Positions 37,150 through 46,065 of a stretch of 64,000 nucleotides of DNA are shown here, in pieces. Below the pieces are notes generated by a model, which worked only from the letters and a program-made list of their open reading frames with translations, was not told the DNA's origin and did no database searches. A program made the translations under genes and the position numbers. Numbering within the stretch: position 1 is the stretch's first letter; every line of letters begins with the position of its first letter. This DNA comes from an uncultured Bacilli bacterium (GTDB lineage: Bacteria; Bacillota_I; Bacilli_A; RF39; UBA660), in contig CALVQT010000002.1 of NCBI GenBank assembly GCA_944358375.1, positions 62,001 through 126,000 on the forward strand, given 5' to 3'.

Positions 37150-38625
37150 ATGGATAAAACACAAATATTACAAAGTCTTGGGAAAAAATCTAATGGCGAA
37201 ATATATTTAGGTGTAGTAGGCGCTGTTAGAACTGGTAAAAGTACATTTATTAAAAAATGTATTGAACTTTTAGTTTTGCCAAATATTGAAGATGAAATAG
37301 AAAAGAAAAGATGTATGGATGAAATACCTCAAAGTGCTAGTGGCAAAACTATTATGACTATTGAACCAAAATTTGTTCCAAGCGCGGGTGCAAATATTAA
37401 TATTAATGGATTAAATACTAACATTAAATTAGTAGATTGTGTAGGGTTTGTAACTCCGCAAAGCCTTGGTTATGAAGATAATTTAGGTAATCCAAGAATG
37501 GTTAAGACACCGTGGTTCGCAGAAGAATTGCCATTTATTGAAGCAGCTGAGATTGGTACTGAAAAAGTAATTAGAGATCATGCTACTATAGGAATTGTTG
37601 TTACTACTGATGGCTCTATTGGTGAATTGTCAAGAAGTAATTATGTTAATGCAGAAGAAAAAGTAATAACAGAACTTAAGAATATTAATAAACCATTTAT
37701 TGTTGTATTAAATTCTATATATCCAGATGGAATAGAAGCAAAATCACTTGCTAAAGGATTAAAAGAAAAATATAATATTCCAGTTATACCTATGAATGTA
37801 GAAAATATGAACGAAAATGATATTGTTGAAATATTAAAAGAAGCATTATATGAGTTTCCAATTGATCATATAGAATTTAATATTCCTGATTGGGTAGGTA
37901 TATTAAAAAATACTCATCCATTAAAAGAAAAATTTATTAACAAGATGAGAGAATCAATTATAGATGTTGATAAATTAAGGGATGCAGAGCATATTAATTT
38001 AACTCTTGAAGATAATGACGAAATAAGTAAAGCTTATATTTCTTCATTAGATACTGATAATAGTGAGGTAACGATTACTTTAGAGGCAAGAGATGATTTA
38101 TTTAACGAAGTATTAAAAGATGTAGTAGGCGAAAATATTACTTCTAAAGGAGATTTACTAAAATTATTTCAAGATTTTAGTGAAGGTAAAAATGAATATG
38201 ATGGGTTAAAAGGTGCATTAAAACAAGTATATCAAACTGGATATGGAATTGTATTACCTAGGGTAAATGATATGAAATTAGATAAACCGGAAATAATAAA
38301 ACAAGGAAGTAGATTTGGTATTAAATTGAAAGCAAAAGCAACAAGTATTCATATGATTAAAGTAGATGTTGAGAGTAGTTTTGAACCTATTATAGGAAGT
38401 GAAAGTCAAAGTAAAGAATTAATTGAACATATAATGTCTTATGAAAATGACCCACAAAAGATTTGGCAAAGTGAATTATTTGGAAGAAGCTTAAATGATA
38501 TAGTAAGTGAAGGAATACAAGCTAAATTATCTTTATTACCTGATAATGCTAAATTCAAATTATCACAAACTATTACAAAAATGGTTAACAAAGGAAGTAA
38601 TAATTTAATAGCAATAGTCTTATAA
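37150..38625 (+). CDS. spoIVA: Stage IV sporulation protein A (spore coat morphogenetic ATPase)
   Basis: SpoIVA hydrolyses ATP and polymerises on the forespore surface to form the coat basement layer. The N-terminal TRAFAC-type domain has the Walker A VGAVRTGKSTFIKK (about residue 25), followed by ASGKTIMTIEPKFVP and LVDCVGFV (Walker B region). The C-terminal domain ends with INKGSNNLIAIVL-like residues (VNKGSNNLIAIVL), matching the family's conserved tail. The length of 491 is standard. An AGAGGG site precedes the ATG. It is followed directly by a terminator overlapping the stop, so it is monocistronic. Confidence 0.96.
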   Translation: MDKTQILQSLGKKSNGEIYLGVVGAVRTGKSTFIKKCIELLVLPNIEDEIEKKRCMDEIPQSASGKTIMTIEPKFVPSAGANININGLNTNIKLVDCVGFVTPQSLGYEDNLGNPRMVKTPWFAEELPFIEAAEIGTEKVIRDHATIGIVVTTDGSIGELSRSNYVNAEEKVITELKNINKPFIVVLNSIYPDGIEAKSLAKGLKEKYNIPVIPMNVENMNENDIVEILKEALYEFPIDHIEFNIPDWVGILKNTHPLKEKFINKMRESIIDVDKLRDAEHINLTLEDNDEISKAYISSLDTDNSEVTITLEARDDLFNEVLKDVVGENITSKGDLLKLFQDFSEGKNEYDGLKGALKQVYQTGYGIVLPRVNDMKLDKPEIIKQGSRFGIKLKAKATSIHMIKVDVESSFEPIIGSESQSKELIEHIMSYENDPQKIWQSELFGRSLNDIVSEGIQAKLSLLPDNAKFKLSQTITKMVNKGSNNLIAIVL

Positions 38626-38638
38626 AGACTATTTTTTT
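38613..38638 (+). terminator. Terminator of spoIVA
   Basis: AATAGTCTT (38613-38621), loop ATA and AAGACTATT (38625-38633) form a perfect 9-pair stem into seven T residues. The stop codon TAA lies in the loop. Confidence 0.9.
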
Positions 38639-38690
38639 GTTTTAATAGTGTTTTGATAACTTTTGGTTAATAATTATATTAGGAGGTTAT

Positions 38691-38903
38691 ATGAATAAAT
38701 ATGTTAATATTTACAATATTGGTTTTGAAGATGGATTATTACAAGCATTTAAAGATGTTATGAATAAAAAGCATAAAAAATTTAAAAATTATGATGATGC
38801 TTATTTAAAATCAAAAATATATGATATTGGTTATATTAATGGATATAATATATTTTATAACAAATTAAAAAATGATTTAGATTGTGTAAAATACTATAAT
38901 TGA
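38691..38903 (+). CDS. Small protein with two G-F/Y-x-x-G helical repeats, unknown function
   Basis: A 70-residue hypothetical protein preceded by a perfect TTAGGAGG site 4 bases from the ATG. It contains a twofold motif: YNIGFEDGLLQAF near the start and YDIGYINGYNIFY near residue 45. Such Y-x-I-G-x-x-x-G segments usually form glycine-packed helices. No signal peptide is seen. It sits alone between spoIVA and the broken secreted-protein gene. Function unknown. Confidence 0.6.
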   Translation: MNKYVNIYNIGFEDGLLQAFKDVMNKKHKKFKNYDDAYLKSKIYDIGYINGYNIFYNKLKNDLDCVKYYN

Positions 38904-38934
38904 TTTATAATATTGTGTATGATAAAATATTAAT

Positions 38935-39509
38935 ATGAGAAAAGTATTCAAACAAAATATAAAATTATTTATTGGGTTTATCATTGGAATATATTAGTTA
39001 GTGGAATTAAAATATATGCTCAATTATTGTTATCTGCTGATGAGGTGTATATCACTTTAGAGAAAACTACACAAACAACTGTACAGGGTGCTTTAGATGA
39101 ATTATATGGAAATGTTTATGAAAACAAAATATATTATCTTGGAACAGAAACATATTATGATATTTCAAAGATTCTACCAGAGATTGATATAACTAAATTG
39201 ACTGAAGAAAATTTTATAATTTCCATTGATAATTTTTCTGGAGATAGTACTTCACATAATACATGTGATTTTGTTAAAAATAATAGTTTTGGTGATGTTA
39301 TGTCATCAGTAGGCAAAATTACACCAACATATACATATGACTCTAGTAGTGGCATTTTAAAGATTGACAATATTTCAAGTAAATTGAGCCTTTTAGGACA
39401 ACCATGTGCATATACTTTTGTTTGGAGCGAATATAAATCAGTACCAGTTTCATTAAACATTAAAGTTTATTTAATTTTAGGAAAAATAGTTGATTCTAAT
39501 CAACAATAA
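38935..39509 (+). pseudogene. Secreted protein gene with a frameshift inside the signal peptide
   Basis: An ATG at 38935 opens MRKVFKQNIKLFIGFIIG and then stops at 38995. The other frame continues seamlessly from 38991 as ILVSGIKIYAQLLLSADEV and runs to 39509. Joined, they give a signal peptide plus a mature part of about 165 residues with TTVQGALDELYGN, a block common in a family of short exported proteins of gut Bacillota. The break lies in GAATATATTAG. Losing one AT dinucleotide restores the frame. It may be a true pseudogene, a slippage-switched gene or a sequence error. A TTG at 39027 could start a leaderless or cytoplasmic form, but has no good ribosome site. Confidence 0.6.
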
Positions 39510-39602
39510 TAAAATTATGATATTATAAATATAAATTATTTAAAACAATCTTTTAATTAATATAAAAATGTTGTATACTAATAGTAGTAAAGGAATATAA
39601 TT

Positions 39603-40136
39603 ATGAATAAAAAAGGGTTTACTCTAATAGAATTATTGATGGTTATTGTTATTATGGCAATAGTTGGTACTAGTTCTATGATTATGTTTAATAATATAGA
39701 TGATGATACTGCTGAAGTAGATAGAGAAAATATGTATAAAACTATTCAAAGAGGAGCTATGTTATATCTAGACTTAAATGATGATTGGTTAAATCAATTT
39801 AAAGATAAAAGAGAAATGTTTATAGAAATGAGTGAATTAATGGGCACAAACTATGTGTCAAGTACACTTGAAGATCCAATATCTAAAGATCCTATACCAT
39901 CAAACTATATTGTTAAGTTATTTATTTCTACTGATAGAAGAGGTAATGAATATATGGATAGTTGTGTATTAGATAAGAATATATTAAATGATCCATCTAA
40001 TTCTACCTCAGCTTGTGTTGTTAATAGTGAAGGAATTGAAAGTGATTATTGTTGTGCAGCGTGTACACCTCGTGAAGGTGCTCCTATAAAAAAAGATGGA
40101 ACAATAGATACCAGTTATTGCATATTTGACAATTAA
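39603..40136 (+). CDS. Type IV pilin-like protein
   Basis: The N-terminus MNKKG-FTLIELLMVIVIMAIV is a textbook type IV pilin/pseudopilin signal: cleavage after Gly5, Phe at +1, Glu at +5 and a hydrophobic helix. The 177-residue protein ends in a Cys-rich segment (CVLDKN, SACVVN, YCCAACTPRE, YCIF) that may form disulfides. GspF/PilC and a prepilin peptidase are encoded 8-10 kb downstream. It could be a competence pilin or a minor pilin. It stands alone 77 bases before uvrA. The assembly ATPase is not in the window. Confidence 0.88.
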   Translation: MNKKGFTLIELLMVIVIMAIVGTSSMIMFNNIDDDTAEVDRENMYKTIQRGAMLYLDLNDDWLNQFKDKREMFIEMSELMGTNYVSSTLEDPISKDPIPSNYIVKLFISTDRRGNEYMDSCVLDKNILNDPSNSTSACVVNSEGIESDYCCAACTPREGAPIKKDGTIDTSYCIFDN

Positions 40137-40156
40137 TGGAATATAGTACTCTTTTA

Positions 40157-40185
40157 TTGATTTTTCTATAACTTTTTGTTATATT
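40157..40185 (+). promoter_or_regulatory. Promoter of uvrA
   Basis: TTGATT (40157-40162), 17 bases and TATATT (40180-40185) with TGT before the -10 form an extended -10 promoter. No inverted repeat resembling a LexA box was seen around it. Confidence 0.6.
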
Positions 40186-40213
40186 ATATTAGATTTCAAA
40201 AAGAGGTATTTAT

Positions 40214-43033
40214 ATGGATAAAATTATAATTAAAAATGCAAGAGAAAATAATTTAAAAAATATAAGTATAGAATTACCTAAGAATAAATTAATAGTAATG
40301 ACAGGTGTTTCTGGTAGTGGAAAATCTAGTCTTGCTTTTGATACAATTTATGCTGAAGGACAAAGAAGATATGTAGAAAGTTTAAGTGCATATGCAAGAC
40401 AATTTTTAGGAAATATGCACAAACCTGAAGTAGATAGCATTGAAGGATTAAGTCCAAGTATTTCTATTGATCAAAAATCTACTAATAAAAATCCTCGTAG
40501 TACTGTTGGTACTATAACAGAAATATATGATTATTTAAGACTTTTATATGCACGTATTGGGATTCCATATTGTAAAAATCATAATATACCAGTGAGTGAA
40601 CAGAGTATTGAGGAAATGACAAATAAAGTTCTTGAATATGACGAAGGTACTAAAATAGAAATTTTAGCGCCTATTGTTCATGGACAGAAAGGTACTCAAA
40701 AAGAGATTATTGATGATGTAAGAAAAGATGGATTTGTAAGGGCTTATATTGATGGAAATCTTATTGATTTAAATGATGAGATTAATCTTGATAAAAATAA
40801 AAAGCATGATATAAATATAATTATAGATAGACTCGTTATTAAAAGTGAATCAAGAGGAAGAATATTTGAAAGTATTGAAACTTCTACTAAAATAGCTAAT
40901 GGAAAAGTAGTAATTAATATTGTTGGCGATAAAGAATTAGTTTTTTCTGAAAATTATGCTTGTCCATTATGTGATTTTAGTATTCCAGAATTAGAACCAA
41001 GATTATTTTCATTTAATAGCCCATATGGTGCTTGCCCATTATGTAAAGGCCTTGGAGTAACTATGCATATAGATGAAGATATATTGATTCCAGATAAAAA
41101 TTTATCTATTATGCAAGGAGCTATTAGTTCTTTTCAAAGTGGAGAGACTTTAAATATAGCATATAAAAAATTAAAATTAGTTGCTGATCATTATAACATA
41201 GATTTATATAAACCTGTTAAAGATTTAACAAGAAAAGAGTTAGATATAATATTATATAGATCTCCTGATATTCTTGATTTAACTCTTGAAAGTAAAAGTG
41301 GAAGTATATATAAAAGTCATGATTATTTTGAAGGAATTATCACTAATTTAGAAAGAAGATATATTGAAACTACATCATCATCAATTAGAGAGTGGATTGA
41401 AAGGTATATGACGGAATTACCATGTCCTAAATGTGGTGGAACTAGACTTAGAGATGAAGCATTAAGTGTAAGAATTGGTAATAAAAATATATATGAAGTA
41501 ACAGAACTTAGTATAAAAGAATTGTTGAATTTTTTTAATAATTTAAAATTAAATAAAGAGCAACAAGAAATATCATTTTTAATAATTAAAGAGATTAAAG
41601 AAAGATTAATTTTTTTAAAAAATGTTGGTCTTGAATATTTAACATTATCAAGAAACGCATCTACATTATCAGGTGGTGAAGCACAAAGAATTAGACTTGC
41701 TACTCAAATTGGAAGTAGATTGTCAGGAATTTTATATGTATTGGATGAACCATCAATTGGATTACATCAGAAAGATAATTCTAAATTAATCAAATCTTTA
41801 AAAGAAATGAGAGATTTAGGAAATACATTAATTGTTGTAGAACATGATACTGAAACGATGTTAGAGTCAGACTACATTGTTGATATAGGTCCAAAAGCTG
41901 GTACTGAAGGTGGGTATGTTGTATTTGCAGGTACGTCGAAAGAAATATTAAAATGTGACAATTCAATTACTGGTAGATATTTAAGTGGAAAAGAAAAAAT
42001 AGAAATACCAAAGAATAGAAGAAAAGGAAATGGTAAAAGTATTAAAATAAAAGGTTGTTCAGAAAATAATCTTAAAAATATTAATGTTGAATTTCCACTT
42101 GGTAAGTTTATATGTGTAACTGGAGTTTCTGGTAGTGGTAAATCTACATTAGTAAATGGAATATTAGGAAAAACACTTATGAATAGTATATATCATTCTA
42201 AAGATAAACCAGGTAAATATAAATCAATAAAAGGACTTGAATTTGTCGATAAAGTCGTAAATATTACTCAAGACCCTATTGGTAGAACACCAAGAAGTAA
42301 TCCTGCCACTTATGTTGGAGTGTTTGATAGTATAAGAGATGTATTTGCTCAGACACATGAAGCTAAAATACATGGATATGATAAAGGAAGATTTTCATTT
42401 AATGTAAAAGGTGGTAGATGTGAAGCTTGTTGGGGAGATGGCGTTAAAAAAATAGAAATGCATTTTTTACCAGATGTATATGTACCTTGTGATGTATGTA
42501 ATGCAACTAGATATAATAAAGAAACATTAAAGATTAAATTTAAAGGATTAAATATAGCAGAAGTATTGAATTTAAGAGTTAGCGAAGCATTAAAAATATT
42601 TGAAAATGTACCAAAAGTATATAAAGCGCTTAAAGTTATGAGTGAAGTAGGTCTTGATTATGTTAAATTAGGACAAAGTGCAACTACACTATCAGGTGGT
42701 GAAGCATCTAGAGTTAAATTAGCTAGAGAACTACAAAAAAAACCTACTGGAAAAAGTATTTTTATATTAGATGAACCATCAACTGGTTTGCATCAAGATG
42801 ATATAAAAAAGTTATTGATAATATTGAATAGAATTGTTGATAATGGAGATACTGTAATTGTAATAGAACATAATTTAGATATTATTTCTGTTGCTGATTA
42901 TGTTATTGATTTGGGACTAGATGGTGGGTGTGATGGTGGAGAAGTAATAGCAACTGGAACACCTGAAGAAATTGCTAAAAATAGAAAATCATATACTGGA
43001 CAATATTTATCAAAAATTTTAGATATAGATTAA
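40214..43033 (+). CDS. uvrA: Excinuclease ABC subunit A
   Basis: UvrA is the damage sensor of nucleotide excision repair and loads UvrB. It has two ABC ATPase modules: Walker A MTGVSGSGKSSLAFDTIYA near residue 30 and TGVSGSGKSTLVNG near 640. The signature motifs are TLSGGEAQRIRLA and TLSGGEASRVKLA. Zinc-finger cysteines occur as CPLC...CPLC, CPKC and GGRCEACWGDG with VPCDVCNATRY. Length 939 is full. uvrB does not precede it here, unlike many Bacillota. A terminator follows immediately. Confidence 0.98.
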   Translation: MDKIIIKNARENNLKNISIELPKNKLIVMTGVSGSGKSSLAFDTIYAEGQRRYVESLSAYARQFLGNMHKPEVDSIEGLSPSISIDQKSTNKNPRSTVGTITEIYDYLRLLYARIGIPYCKNHNIPVSEQSIEEMTNKVLEYDEGTKIEILAPIVHGQKGTQKEIIDDVRKDGFVRAYIDGNLIDLNDEINLDKNKKHDINIIIDRLVIKSESRGRIFESIETSTKIANGKVVINIVGDKELVFSENYACPLCDFSIPELEPRLFSFNSPYGACPLCKGLGVTMHIDEDILIPDKNLSIMQGAISSFQSGETLNIAYKKLKLVADHYNIDLYKPVKDLTRKELDIILYRSPDILDLTLESKSGSIYKSHDYFEGIITNLERRYIETTSSSIREWIERYMTELPCPKCGGTRLRDEALSVRIGNKNIYEVTELSIKELLNFFNNLKLNKEQQEISFLIIKEIKERLIFLKNVGLEYLTLSRNASTLSGGEAQRIRLATQIGSRLSGILYVLDEPSIGLHQKDNSKLIKSLKEMRDLGNTLIVVEHDTETMLESDYIVDIGPKAGTEGGYVVFAGTSKEILKCDNSITGRYLSGKEKIEIPKNRRKGNGKSIKIKGCSENNLKNINVEFPLGKFICVTGVSGSGKSTLVNGILGKTLMNSIYHSKDKPGKYKSIKGLEFVDKVVNITQDPIGRTPRSNPATYVGVFDSIRDVFAQTHEAKIHGYDKGRFSFNVKGGRCEACWGDGVKKIEMHFLPDVYVPCDVCNATRYNKETLKIKFKGLNIAEVLNLRVSEALKIFENVPKVYKALKVMSEVGLDYVKLGQSATTLSGGEASRVKLARELQKKPTGKSIFILDEPSTGLHQDDIKKLLIILNRIVDNGDTVIVIEHNLDIISVADYVIDLGLDGGCDGGEVIATGTPEEIAKNRKSYTGQYLSKILDID

Positions 43034-43050
43034 AAAACTATATCTTTTTT
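43022..43050 (+). terminator. Terminator of uvrA
   Basis: GATATAG (43022-43028) pairs with CTATATC (43038-43044), followed by six T residues. The left arm lies in the last codons of uvrA. Confidence 0.7.
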
Positions 43051-43101
43051 ATAGACTTTAAAATCTAATTTTGATAAAATTATAATAGTGGTGAATGCGA
43101 T

Positions 43102-43911
43102 ATGGATATAAATGAGATAATAAAAAATCTAACAGAATTTACAACAAAATTATTATTAGATATTACACTCGCTTTAGTTGTTTTAGCAATAGGTTTTAGG
43201 ATTATTAATTTTATTGAAAAAAGGTTAAAAAAAGAAGATAAATTAACTAAACTAGATCCTAGTGCTAAGGGGTTTATTGTTAGCTTTATAGTTATTGCTT
43301 TAAAAATAATGTTAGTTATTATATCGTTGATGATAGTTGGGATACCAATGGCATCATTAATAACTGTTTTAGGTTCTTGTGCTGTAGCAATAGGTCTTGC
43401 TCTTCAAGGCGGATTATCAAACATTGCTGGTGGACTTATGTTATTAATATTTAAGCCATTTAAAGTTGGAGATTATATACTTGTTGATTCACTTGAAGGA
43501 ACAGTTAAATCAATTACAATGTTTTACACAACAATTATTTCTGTAGATAATAAAACTATTCAATTACCAAATGGAAATTTATCTAATTCTAATATTGTAA
43601 ATTATACTTATTGTAAAAATAGAAGAGTTGATTTAAAAATTTCAGTTTCATATAATTCAAACATTAATAAAGTAAAAAAAGTATTGAATGATATAGTAGA
43701 AAAGCATCAATATGTATTAAAAGATGAGCAAATCACTATTAGATTGTTAGAACAAGGAGAAAATGCTTTAGTTTTTGCCGTTAGAGTATGGTGTGATAAA
43801 AATGATTATTGGGATTTATATTTTGACTTAATGGAGGAAATAAAAATAGCTTTTGATAAATATAAAATAGAAATTCCTTATAAACAAATAGATGTACATA
43901 TGAAAAAATAA
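43102..43911 (+). CDS. Small-conductance mechanosensitive channel, MscS family
   Basis: MscS channels open under membrane tension to release solutes on hypo-osmotic shock. The 269-residue protein has three spans; the pore helix reads GSCAVAIGLALQGGLSNIAGG, followed by IFKPFKVGDYI and the beta-domain (LEGTVKSITMFYTTI, NKTIQLPNGNLSNSNIVNY). The C-terminal alpha-beta domain is complete and ends IEIPYKQIDVHMK. It resembles the short MscS/YkuT type. It stands before two unknown genes at a 26-base gap and may be co-transcribed with them. Confidence 0.92.
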   Translation: MDINEIIKNLTEFTTKLLLDITLALVVLAIGFRIINFIEKRLKKEDKLTKLDPSAKGFIVSFIVIALKIMLVIISLMIVGIPMASLITVLGSCAVAIGLALQGGLSNIAGGLMLLIFKPFKVGDYILVDSLEGTVKSITMFYTTIISVDNKTIQLPNGNLSNSNIVNYTYCKNRRVDLKISVSYNSNINKVKKVLNDIVEKHQYVLKDEQITIRLLEQGENALVFAVRVWCDKNDYWDLYFDLMEEIKIAFDKYKIEIPYKQIDVHMKK

Positions 43912-43937
43912 CTTATATTTATAAGTAAGGAGTTAAT

Positions 43938-45410
43938 ATGAATTTAGAAACTGCAAACAAAATTAAAAGAGAAATTTATAATTATTTATCGCAAGTATAT
44001 CAAGAATATTCTAAAAATAGAAATTCTACTTTGAAAAGTAAATATGATGCTTTATTAGCTGAATATAAAAAATTAAATGAAATGTCTCCTAGTGAAATGA
44101 TAGAATATTTTAATCATGATAATGTTATTAGTGAAATACAAATTATATATGATAAAATTATTAAAAATATTCAAAACAAACAAAAGTCTAATAATGGGCA
44201 AAATATTAAAGAACAAAGAGAAAAACAATTAATTTATAAAATCAAAAAAGATATTTATAGTAAATTTGTAGAAGTTTATAATGAAGCAAAATCAGATAAG
44301 TCCAAGATTGCTAAATATGATTATTTACATAAATTATATAATGATATTTATAATATGAATAGTATAAGCGATATAATGAATTATATATCAAATTTGAATA
44401 AAACAAAAGCATCAAAATTACCTCATGAAGTAGAGGCAATTAATGTGATTGTTAGTGTTTTTTTAGATGTATCTAAAAAAATCACACCACTTAATTCTCC
44501 AACAAAAAGAGATTTTGTAACACCAAAAGAAATTAAGGGTGAACCAGATAATATATTGGAAAGTAATGTATCTTCAGATCCTGAAATAGCTGCATTGAAT
44601 AGAATAAATCATGATATAATACAATTAAATAAAGAATTAGTTACTTTAAACCCTGCTTCTAAGCAAGCAATAGAAAGAAGAAAAATAATTAATAAATTAT
44701 CAGATGAAAGAAAAAATATATTATTAAAATATTTTGGTATTGAAGGGGTGATATTATCTAAAAATTTAGATAGTTTAAACTTTGAATATGCTAAAGAATT
44801 TAATAATAAAAAAACAGCACCATACATTTTAACTAGTAGTGAATATGAAAATGAATTAAGAAATACAATATTTAATTTAGCAGATTTAAAATTTAATGGG
44901 GTTGATAGTAAACAAATCAAATCAACTCAAAAATCTGGTAGAATAATTGAGTATAATAAATTAATATCACTTGCAAATAAAAAATATAAAAATTTAGTTA
45001 CATCATTGTATGGAAAAGAAAATCCAATAATAAAAGAAAATTCAAAAACTAAAGAAGCTAGTATTAAAAGTGATAATTTATTATCTTACTTTGAATTATA
45101 TAATTTAGATGGTGGATATAATGAATTTAAAAATAAAAAGAAACATTTGAGAGTTGGAAATGAAATAATAACTAAAAGCATATTTTATGATAAGCAAAAG
45201 TTTATTGTTGATATGATACATGATTTTGTTTATGCGTCTGTTAGAAAAGTAAATCAAATGGGTGGTAAAATACAAATAACTGATAATAGTAGAAGCAAGG
45301 AAAAAATAGCTTCAGAAATGTCTAAATATATGAAAGAAATTGAACAAGAAATTAGGAAGAAAAGGCAAAAAAGCAATTTAGAGCAAGGTAAAAAATATGC
45401 ACATAGATAA
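43938..45410 (+). CDS. Unknown helical protein with an internal duplication
   Basis: The 490-residue protein lacks a signal peptide or membrane span. The first 150 residues hold a duplicated unit. KIKREIYNYLSQVYQEYS (from 8) matches KIKKDIYSKFVEVYNEAK (from 101), and both continue with a KYDALL/KYDYLH and an EMIEYF/DIMNYI segment. The remainder is charged and helical, with a C-terminal very basic tail (EIRKKRQKSN). An AAGGAG site precedes the ATG. It overlaps the next gene by 14 bases. I do not recognise the family; a structural or scaffold role is only a guess. Confidence 0.6.
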   Translation: MNLETANKIKREIYNYLSQVYQEYSKNRNSTLKSKYDALLAEYKKLNEMSPSEMIEYFNHDNVISEIQIIYDKIIKNIQNKQKSNNGQNIKEQREKQLIYKIKKDIYSKFVEVYNEAKSDKSKIAKYDYLHKLYNDIYNMNSISDIMNYISNLNKTKASKLPHEVEAINVIVSVFLDVSKKITPLNSPTKRDFVTPKEIKGEPDNILESNVSSDPEIAALNRINHDIIQLNKELVTLNPASKQAIERRKIINKLSDERKNILLKYFGIEGVILSKNLDSLNFEYAKEFNNKKTAPYILTSSEYENELRNTIFNLADLKFNGVDSKQIKSTQKSGRIIEYNKLISLANKKYKNLVTSLYGKENPIIKENSKTKEASIKSDNLLSYFELYNLDGGYNEFKNKKKHLRVGNEIITKSIFYDKQKFIVDMIHDFVYASVRKVNQMGGKIQITDNSRSKEKIASEMSKYMKEIEQEIRKKRQKSNLEQGKKYAHR

Positions 45411-45987
45411 TATAATTAAAAGGCAAACATTAACTCTTATTGTTATAGTATTGACATTAAGTACATTTATATTATCTGTTAGTTATATATTATTTTTTGA
45501 AATTGATAATTATAGTGAAAGTAAAAATGATTTTGATATTTCGTTTTGTTTAGATAAATCGTGTGATAAAAAATACTATAATTATAATAATTTAATAGGC
45601 GTAAAAGTGATTGATAATAAAGTATCATTAAAAAAAATAAATAATTATGATAACCAATTGTATGCCATATTAGAAACTCCATATATAGTAAATATTAAAA
45701 ATAATATTGAAACTTCTAATGTTGCTATTAAACTTAAATTGAGAGATGATTATTTATATAATAAAGAATATTTAAATTATATAAATGATATATACCTTGC
45801 TATTGGGAGTAGTCATGATAAAATTAATGTTATTAAATATATAGATATTGATAAATATATAATAAATGATTTTAAAATCAATAATAATGAAGAAAAAATA
45901 TATTATATTTGGTTATTCTCATTAAATAGTGAATATAAAAGTGATATGTATTTTGTTTTAGAAATTGAGTTAGAAAAATTAAATTAA
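45397..45987 (+). CDS. Unknown membrane-anchored extracellular protein
   Basis: A 196-residue protein with one N-terminal span (about residues 12-34) and an exterior domain rich in Asn, Tyr, Ile and Asp. One likely disulfide is SFCLDKSCDKK. The pattern, beta-rich with a short anchor, recalls TasA/camelysin-like small surface proteins, but no signature is conserved enough to claim this. It overlaps the end of the preceding unknown gene by 14 bases, suggesting the two act together. Confidence 0.5.
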   Translation: MHIDNIIKRQTLTLIVIVLTLSTFILSVSYILFFEIDNYSESKNDFDISFCLDKSCDKKYYNYNNLIGVKVIDNKVSLKKINNYDNQLYAILETPYIVNIKNNIETSNVAIKLKLRDDYLYNKEYLNYINDIYLAIGSSHDKINVIKYIDIDKYIINDFKINNNEEKIYYIWLFSLNSEYKSDMYFVLEIELEKLN

Positions 45988-46014
45988 AAATTCTTATTAA
46001 TTTAAGAATTTTTT
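45986..46014 (+). terminator. Terminator after the membrane-anchored protein gene
   Basis: AAATTCTTA (45988-45996) pairs perfectly with TAAGAATTT (46003-46011) around the loop TTAATT, followed by T residues. Confidence 0.82.
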
Positions 46015-46029
46015 ATGTGTTTTAAACTA

Positions 46030-46058
46030 TTGATTTAATTATAATGTTTTGATAAAAT
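46030..46058 (+). promoter_or_regulatory. Promoter of lepA, placed for a leaderless transcript
   Basis: TTGATT (46030-46035), 17 bases and TAAAAT (46053-46058) with TGA before the -10 give a strong extended -10 promoter. Only 7 bases separate it from the ATG at 46066, so transcription should begin at or next to the start codon. No ribosome binding site is present. Confidence 0.7.
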
Positions 46059-46065
46059 TTATTTT

